DNA from: Manduca sexta
Lineage: Eukaryota; Arthropoda; Insecta; Lepidoptera; Sphingidae
Reading direction: 5' to 3'
NCBI RefSeq assembly: GCF_014839805.1
Contig: NC_051141.1
Location: 17,616,777-17,680,776, forward strand
DNA length: 64,000 nt
Made by a program: the position numbers and the translations under genes. Of the stretch, positions 58,650 through 64,000 are shown piece by piece; the first letter of the stretch is position 1; every line of letters begins with the position of its first letter. A model generated the notes under the pieces. The model saw only the letters and a list, made by a program, of their open reading frames with translations, did no database searches and was not told the origin of the DNA.

Positions 58650-58920
58650 ACTTAGACACTTCCCTCAGAGAAAGCCTGCAGTCGTCCCTAATGCGCCGAA
58701 GAGGGCCACTACGGAGTTTTAGTTGGTATGTCGTGCGGTGTATCTATATATAACCTATGTTAGGGACTCGGCTCGGTTGTCGCCCGAAGGTCATCATTAA
58801 ATCCGGGCGGCTCAACGTCGGGTCGTAAGGCACGGTGACCCCAACATTACCGCCAGTCGCACCTCAAGAAGGCTGGGCGGTAGTCGAAAGGCACTTCTCC
58901 GCGAAAACAAAAAAAACAGA
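58650..58920 (+). repeat. LINE 3'-UTR fragment
   Basis: GC-rich segment with AGAGGGCCACTACGGAG, AATCCGGGCGGCTCAACG and GTCGAAAGGCACTTCTCCGC followed by an A-rich tail at 58907. It is 5'-truncated and non-coding. Confidence 0.5.
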
Positions 58921-59124
58921 CCTGTGTTAGCACCCGGCATTATTCTTTACAGTGTAGAATGTAGGATACTCGATTTTGTATTAAATTTAGTAACAAAACA
59001 AAAGTGTATTTGATTTGATTTAATCGACCAATCAAAATACATGACTGACATAACATACATTTAATATCAATAGCAATCAACATGAACAGAACTCGAGGCA
59101 CTGCTAAATAGTAGATTTGATACA

Positions 59125-59604
59125 TTTTGGGGAAGGTGTTTGATCAAAATTTCTACTAGTTATACCTGAATACGATAATGCATTCCTGGCTGAAGGGTTT
59201 CAGGTTTGAGCCTTAATTTTCTTTTATATAGGTATTTTGTTTTGCAAAAATGTTTCTTGGCATATTTTGAAATTTGATTATCTTATAATTTAATATTTAA
59301 CGATTTGAAAGTTGAAAACGAACGATATTTAAACGGGTCGCATCCTTCGCCAGGTACTTGCAAGTTTCCTAATTTTAATAACATACAGAAAACTAAAGGT
59401 AAGAGCTCATTTTTTTATATATAACTGCTAACACCTGGCAAAGGGTTTTCATCTTTCCACACTTTGATAAAAAATAACATTATTAAAATATAAGGCTAGC
59501 TTAACACCTGCAATTCTTCAGTCAGGTTTGCATCATGGTATTCAGGTATAACTAGTAAAAGCTTTTAACAATGTTAAACATTACGTAAAACACCTTCCCA
59601 AAAA
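59125..59604. repeat. 480-bp foldback element
   Basis: The ends are long and inverted: TTTTGGGGAAGGTGTTTGAT and CTAGTTATACCTGAATACG on the left, GTATTCAGGTATAACTAG and ACACCTTCCC on the right. Inner parts also pair (CTTCGCCAGGTACTTGC with AACACCTGGCAAAGGG), so most of the element can fold on itself. Confidence 0.75.
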
Positions 59605-59856
59605 TATCCGTCAGCTCTTCAACTAAAACTACCCCCAGAATTATTTTAAATATTTTGTCTAAGTTGAACATAAATTAATATTGTCACAATAGTAGTGAAT
59701 ACGATATGAAAGCCTTATGAAGGATAAATTAAAGAACCACCATAAGGCAGTGGCCCGAGTTTCCGCCACCATTCCCAAAAGAGTTTAGCCATCATTTTAA
59801 CAGGTTCGGGCGTAAACTGATTCTTATCGCCAACATATATTTCATTATTGACTACT

Positions 59857-60049
59857 TATAGTCTTACTTATAAACTTTTTTTTGTGTTAAGAGGTTAAGA
59901 ATTTCTTAAATAGCTTTCAAAAACATCACCAGTTCCTAGTTTAAGTTTAAACCTACTAAGAGGCAAGATGGTTTTGACTTCAGCTGATCGAGTAAATTTG
60001 TGTTTTAACTAAGTGTAGCTCTGCGAATTTTTTTATAAGTAAGACTATA
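59857..60049. mobile_element. MITE with 18-bp perfect inverted ends
   Basis: TATAGTCTTACTTATAAA at 59857-59874 is the exact reverse complement of 60032-60049. The ends include TA, compatible with a TA target site. Length 193 bp, non-coding. Confidence 0.8.
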
Positions 60050-60896
60050 TATTTAGAAGTTAAATGCTTACATTGAGATATCTTCGTTCAGGAGTGATTA
60101 CAGTATATTGGCAGAGATAATCCACGAGAGAATAAATAAATCCCAAAGACACTGTCCTATCAAAACAGCGCGCTTACCATATTTTTAGAAGCTATCCTAT
60201 TAGAAATCTATGATACATATAGACAAAAAGAAAATTCTGTTTCTACAAAACGTTATCTTTATTTTGTAGCTTAATTTTTTTGTATAATGTGTATATTATT
60301 TCATTAATTTTATGATGAACATGCCATTATTGATGATTCCATGCATCTCCTGTACACATCATATTAATATTTTGCAATCAACAGTCTTAGATTGACGATT
60401 CAATAAGGAATTATTTTAAAAAGTCCTACATTTTGTTTATAAAGCAATTAATAGTAAATCTTCTCATATTCCCGCCCGTAACTGCGCCGTAAATGCATTG
60501 GACAAATGCTCAAAGCAGTTTGCTCCGGGGAGGATCTACACCGCAATCATTGGACATTCAGAGACAAGAATGGCGATATAGGAACTGTTATGACATCCTC
60601 CATATCACAGCGATGAACATTACGTATCGTCTTGCTTCACATGCAAAAAATATATTTTTAATTTATTAAAGATACAAATTAATATTTAGTCCAGTCTACT
60701 TATTTTATATATTATAAAATGCTTTATATATAAGCATGTTAGCGCTGGCAGTTTACGCACGTCCCTTCACATACTCGGTATCCATATACAATGAATTACT
60801 ATTAACATCCATAATTTAATCATAGATCCTAGCTATAAGAATGGTTGGGACACTAGTGATTCAAGGTGGCCTGATGGCAGCTACTGTACATTATAA

Positions 60897-61020
60897 GGGC
60901 CTTACTAATAAACGCTATATGCGTCTGTCATAGTTACACTATGTTCTCTCTCGCTTCCTCTGACGGTAAATGTCACTCAACATAACAAGACAAAACACTG
61001 TATAACTATTATAGGCGTAT
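60897..61020. repeat. MITE-like repeat, family E copy 2
   Basis: CTTACTAATAAACGCTATAT and CTTCCTCTGACGGTAAATG, then AACACTGTATAACTATTA; related to 31612-31740 with its middle in the opposite sense. Confidence 0.4.
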
Positions 61021-64000
61021 ACATTTTTTTTAAATATTCATACATATACAAGATCATTGTGACATTGCGTTACTAAATGAATCCACACACTCGTCTTCAC
61101 TTTTGCGGACATTGTGCCAAAAATCATCCTTAACGACGAATATTTTCACCAATAATCCTGGTTTTAGGTTTCTGATTTTAAGACTATTTTGCCATTTAAA
61201 AAGAATATGGCGTGTGCGGGAGGGTATTTCTGAATGAAAGTATCGACGTTGCTGCTGCGATGAATTCTTTTACAGTAGTAGTAGTGGCATTCGGGCGCGT
61301 AAAATAAAAATGACTTGATAACTATTTATTTTGTTCGAAACTTACACTTTTTTATTTTACATCTACAGCTCAAGAAACTTATTGTAAAGTGTTATTTCCA
61401 AGTAGATAGTATGTGGTTTCATTTAATAACGCAATGTCAAAATGACCCTGTATATAGCATGTGTGCCTTCTGCTTTTCCAACTTAATATTGGCAGAATTG
61501 TGGTAAAAATTATACGGTCAATCACAACAAATTGGACTTGGACGAATACAACGTTTACTAAGGCTGATTATTTATTGGTGAAAAAATCAATCAACTACGC
61601 AAAACCCGACATACACGACCAGACTAATGCTTAAATATGCCCAAACCACAGTCTATTCTCACATGATATATAAAGAATCGATGCCTCAATTTGCCGAAAT
61701 CAATTATTTAATTTGGTACAGCTTTACCTAAAATATAGGTCTGATAATACGAGTGTCACGTCTACATTCGCTGATACTATCAGCTGTTATTTTTTTTATT
61801 TTAATGATTAAGGACCTTATAGGACTTTAGGAAGTTGATGAAACACACTTTTTTGTCAAATTCATAAAATGAAAAATATAGTACTTATATCACATTTCTA
61901 GGTTATTTCCTAGTTATTATATTATGATAATATAAGTTTAATAGTTATACTACGACAGCGCTGTTTATTATATGTTGAAAACAAGTTAAGATATGTCCCC
62001 CATGCTCCTCATGATGACAAGAACAATCATTATCGGGTAGTGTTTATACAATATTTAAATTTCACTCAAGCAAGCAACATGCTTTAACTTTCAGAATCAA
62101 ATCCATAATTGGAGTAGTAGGAACATTATGACATCGCATCCCTTCTTTTACTCATTCTAATAATTTTACATATTTATCAATTATGATTAGCGGGGGCACA
62201 TTTAAACAATACAATGCGCATAATGACTGCAACACGAACCCGAAAAAAAATCAATGTGGATATAACGATACCTGACCACTAGTCTCACCAGTCTGAAGTA
62301 CAAACATTAAGTCGCAGCGGTAGCCGAATGAGCCGCTTGTGTTGAGTGGCATCTTGAACTTATTTATTCTAACTGGCCTAGATGTGAAGTAGTAAAGAAA
62401 TAATCTGCTAAGAACTAATTGCCGTCCCATTTATTTGTGGGATTTCAAACGACTTGGTATCAGTTCCTGGAACAATTGACAACATTTCAAAATGTATACG
62501 TGCTTAAAACAAAAATACCGTTTCTTAATTTTTCTACTCTGGGTTGAGCCGTATATGTGAAGTCATTTGGTGCTTACGTCGTTTTTGGAATAAAACAAAA
62601 TTCAAAGTGAAAATCATGAATGAAAATATCTGAGTTTTGAAAAAAGCTAAAATATGGGTCTCATAATTTTAGATCTAGTTTCATAAAATATTTGAGTATG
62701 TTGAAAAAATGAAATGTTGTCAATTATTGAGACGGTTTTTTTACCATGATCGCTAATTATTCCGTGACAATATATTTCGAACATTGCAGATCAAGATACC
62801 ACAATCAACGACTCGTTGGCTGGGTGATACGTTTTGTAATCGAACTACTAATCTTAGCTAGTACAATATTTATAGTAGTACATCTATATTACACATAACC
62901 AAATCCGCACAGTATTTGGATGACATTGGTCGATGGTCGGATGTGCGTTTCTGTCATAATTCTAAACAAATAGTTTTCTATATCCAATTGAATCGATATT
63001 TACAATATTATTACATTTGGATAAAGGCTGTTTATTAACAGGAAAATTATGAAGTTTGTAACTGAAAATAAGTTGTAACAATAAATCAGAATCATGTAAA
63101 TCACACTATTTCAGTATATCTCAAACGTCTCTCCACACAATGTGCCTGACAGAGTATGCAATAGGTGTTTATTATGCTTTATATCCAACTAATGTGCTGA
63201 CTAATCGTGTGGAGTAATGTTACTACTTTCTCTATACAAAAATCCCATCTTATGACTATTATTATTATCATCATACAGCCACTAAAAGACAGTCATATCA
63301 GATGGAAAGTTTTGGCTGGTTACAAGTTGGTTAAACATCACCCAACTATCATCAGTCACGGATTCTGGATAATAAATATTAAACAAATATTTGTCCAAAA
63401 TTTTGATTATACTAACGGAAACATCATATCCAGGCCATAAATGTGGGAGTAATCTGGAGGATTAACATAGCAACCCCATGCAACCGGTGCGCGGTCACTG
63501 ACTAGTGTAAAAAATGTTCCTTTGATTCTAAGTCGGTCAAACCAAACTTAACCAGGCCGAGAGGTGGTCAGTAAGTATTATAACTACAGTTACATCTAAT
63601 TAAGAACTATAGTCTAGATATATTACGTTTGTCTTAACACTAACAAATATTAGAGAAAATAATTTACAAAACAATATGGACGAGAACGGAAATTATTTGT
63701 GCCTAACTTATGGTGTGGTCTCTCAAACGCAACGACTCAACATATGCGCAGTACATATTATTTAAGTAGATAACTAAAGACAATATGTTACTTCAACACT
63801 GTTACTTAAAGTACATAATCACATAAAATGCGTTGTGTGCCGCGAATGAAATCATGTATGCGCGCAAATGGATTGGCGCTTCGACAATAATACAATTTCT
63901 GTAAAATAATGAAGAGCCAGATAAAAACGGGTATCTACTATATTTTTATATATTAAACAATATTATTACTAAACCTCACGAGTATACATAAAATTCGATC

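Larger units (their letters stand above)
56460..64000. other. Gene-free right end with repeats
   Basis: No ORF here has recognisable domains; the open stretches at 57231, 58940, 61315 and 63207 are 60-77 codons of AT-rich sequence. Supported contents are the SINE at 57866, a LINE 3' end at 58650, a foldback element at 59125, a MITE at 59857 and a MITE-like repeat at 60897. Nothing else is identified in 61.1-64.0 kb. Confidence 0.6.

Overview
The window looks like nuclear DNA of a moth or butterfly (Lepidoptera). It is AT-rich, its genes are split by GT-AG introns, and the spaces between exons are filled with repeats of lepidopteran type: tRNA-derived SINEs, non-autonomous Helitrons with TC...CTAG ends, MITEs and 5'-truncated LINEs. 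The species cannot be named from the sequence.

Layout: (1) about 2.3-7.3 kb, plus strand: the 3' part of a selectin-like membrane receptor gene (end of a C-type lectin domain, three sushi domains, a Thr/Pro stalk, one membrane segment, a basic His-rich tail), of the furrowed/CG9095 type. (2) 11.6-32.1 kb (possibly to 33.85 kb), minus strand: a gene of at least 12 exons whose joined 514-residue product resembles what I recall of the DUF4804/MavL-like family, named after a Legionella ADP-ribosyl hydrolase. All its exon phases agree. Its introns are loaded with Helitrons, a hAT MITE and an RTE-like LINE that was inverted at its 5' part on insertion. (3) 34.4-36.0 kb, plus strand: an intronless KIF-binding protein gene (KIFBP/KBP), divergent from gene 2. 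(4) 36-46 kb: no convincing gene apart from one weak small secreted-peptide ORF, with several MITEs. (5) 46.0-54.1 kb, minus strand: a complete six-exon SLC35C2-type nucleotide-sugar transporter. (6) 55.4-56.2 kb, plus strand: a one-exon acidic protein, possibly SKI7/HBS1-like, divergent from gene 5. (7) 56.2-64 kb: no gene seen; SINE, LINE 3' ends and foldback elements.

The genes are unrelated housekeeping or signalling functions (cell adhesion, possible ADP-ribose removal, kinesin control, Golgi sugar transport, possible RNA decay) and do not form an operon-like unit. The two divergent pairs (genes 2/3 and 5/6) may share promoter regions. The most notable items are the reconstructed MavL-like gene, the twin-primed LINE with 13-bp target-site duplications, and a Helitron whose inside has expanded into six 122-123 bp tandem units.
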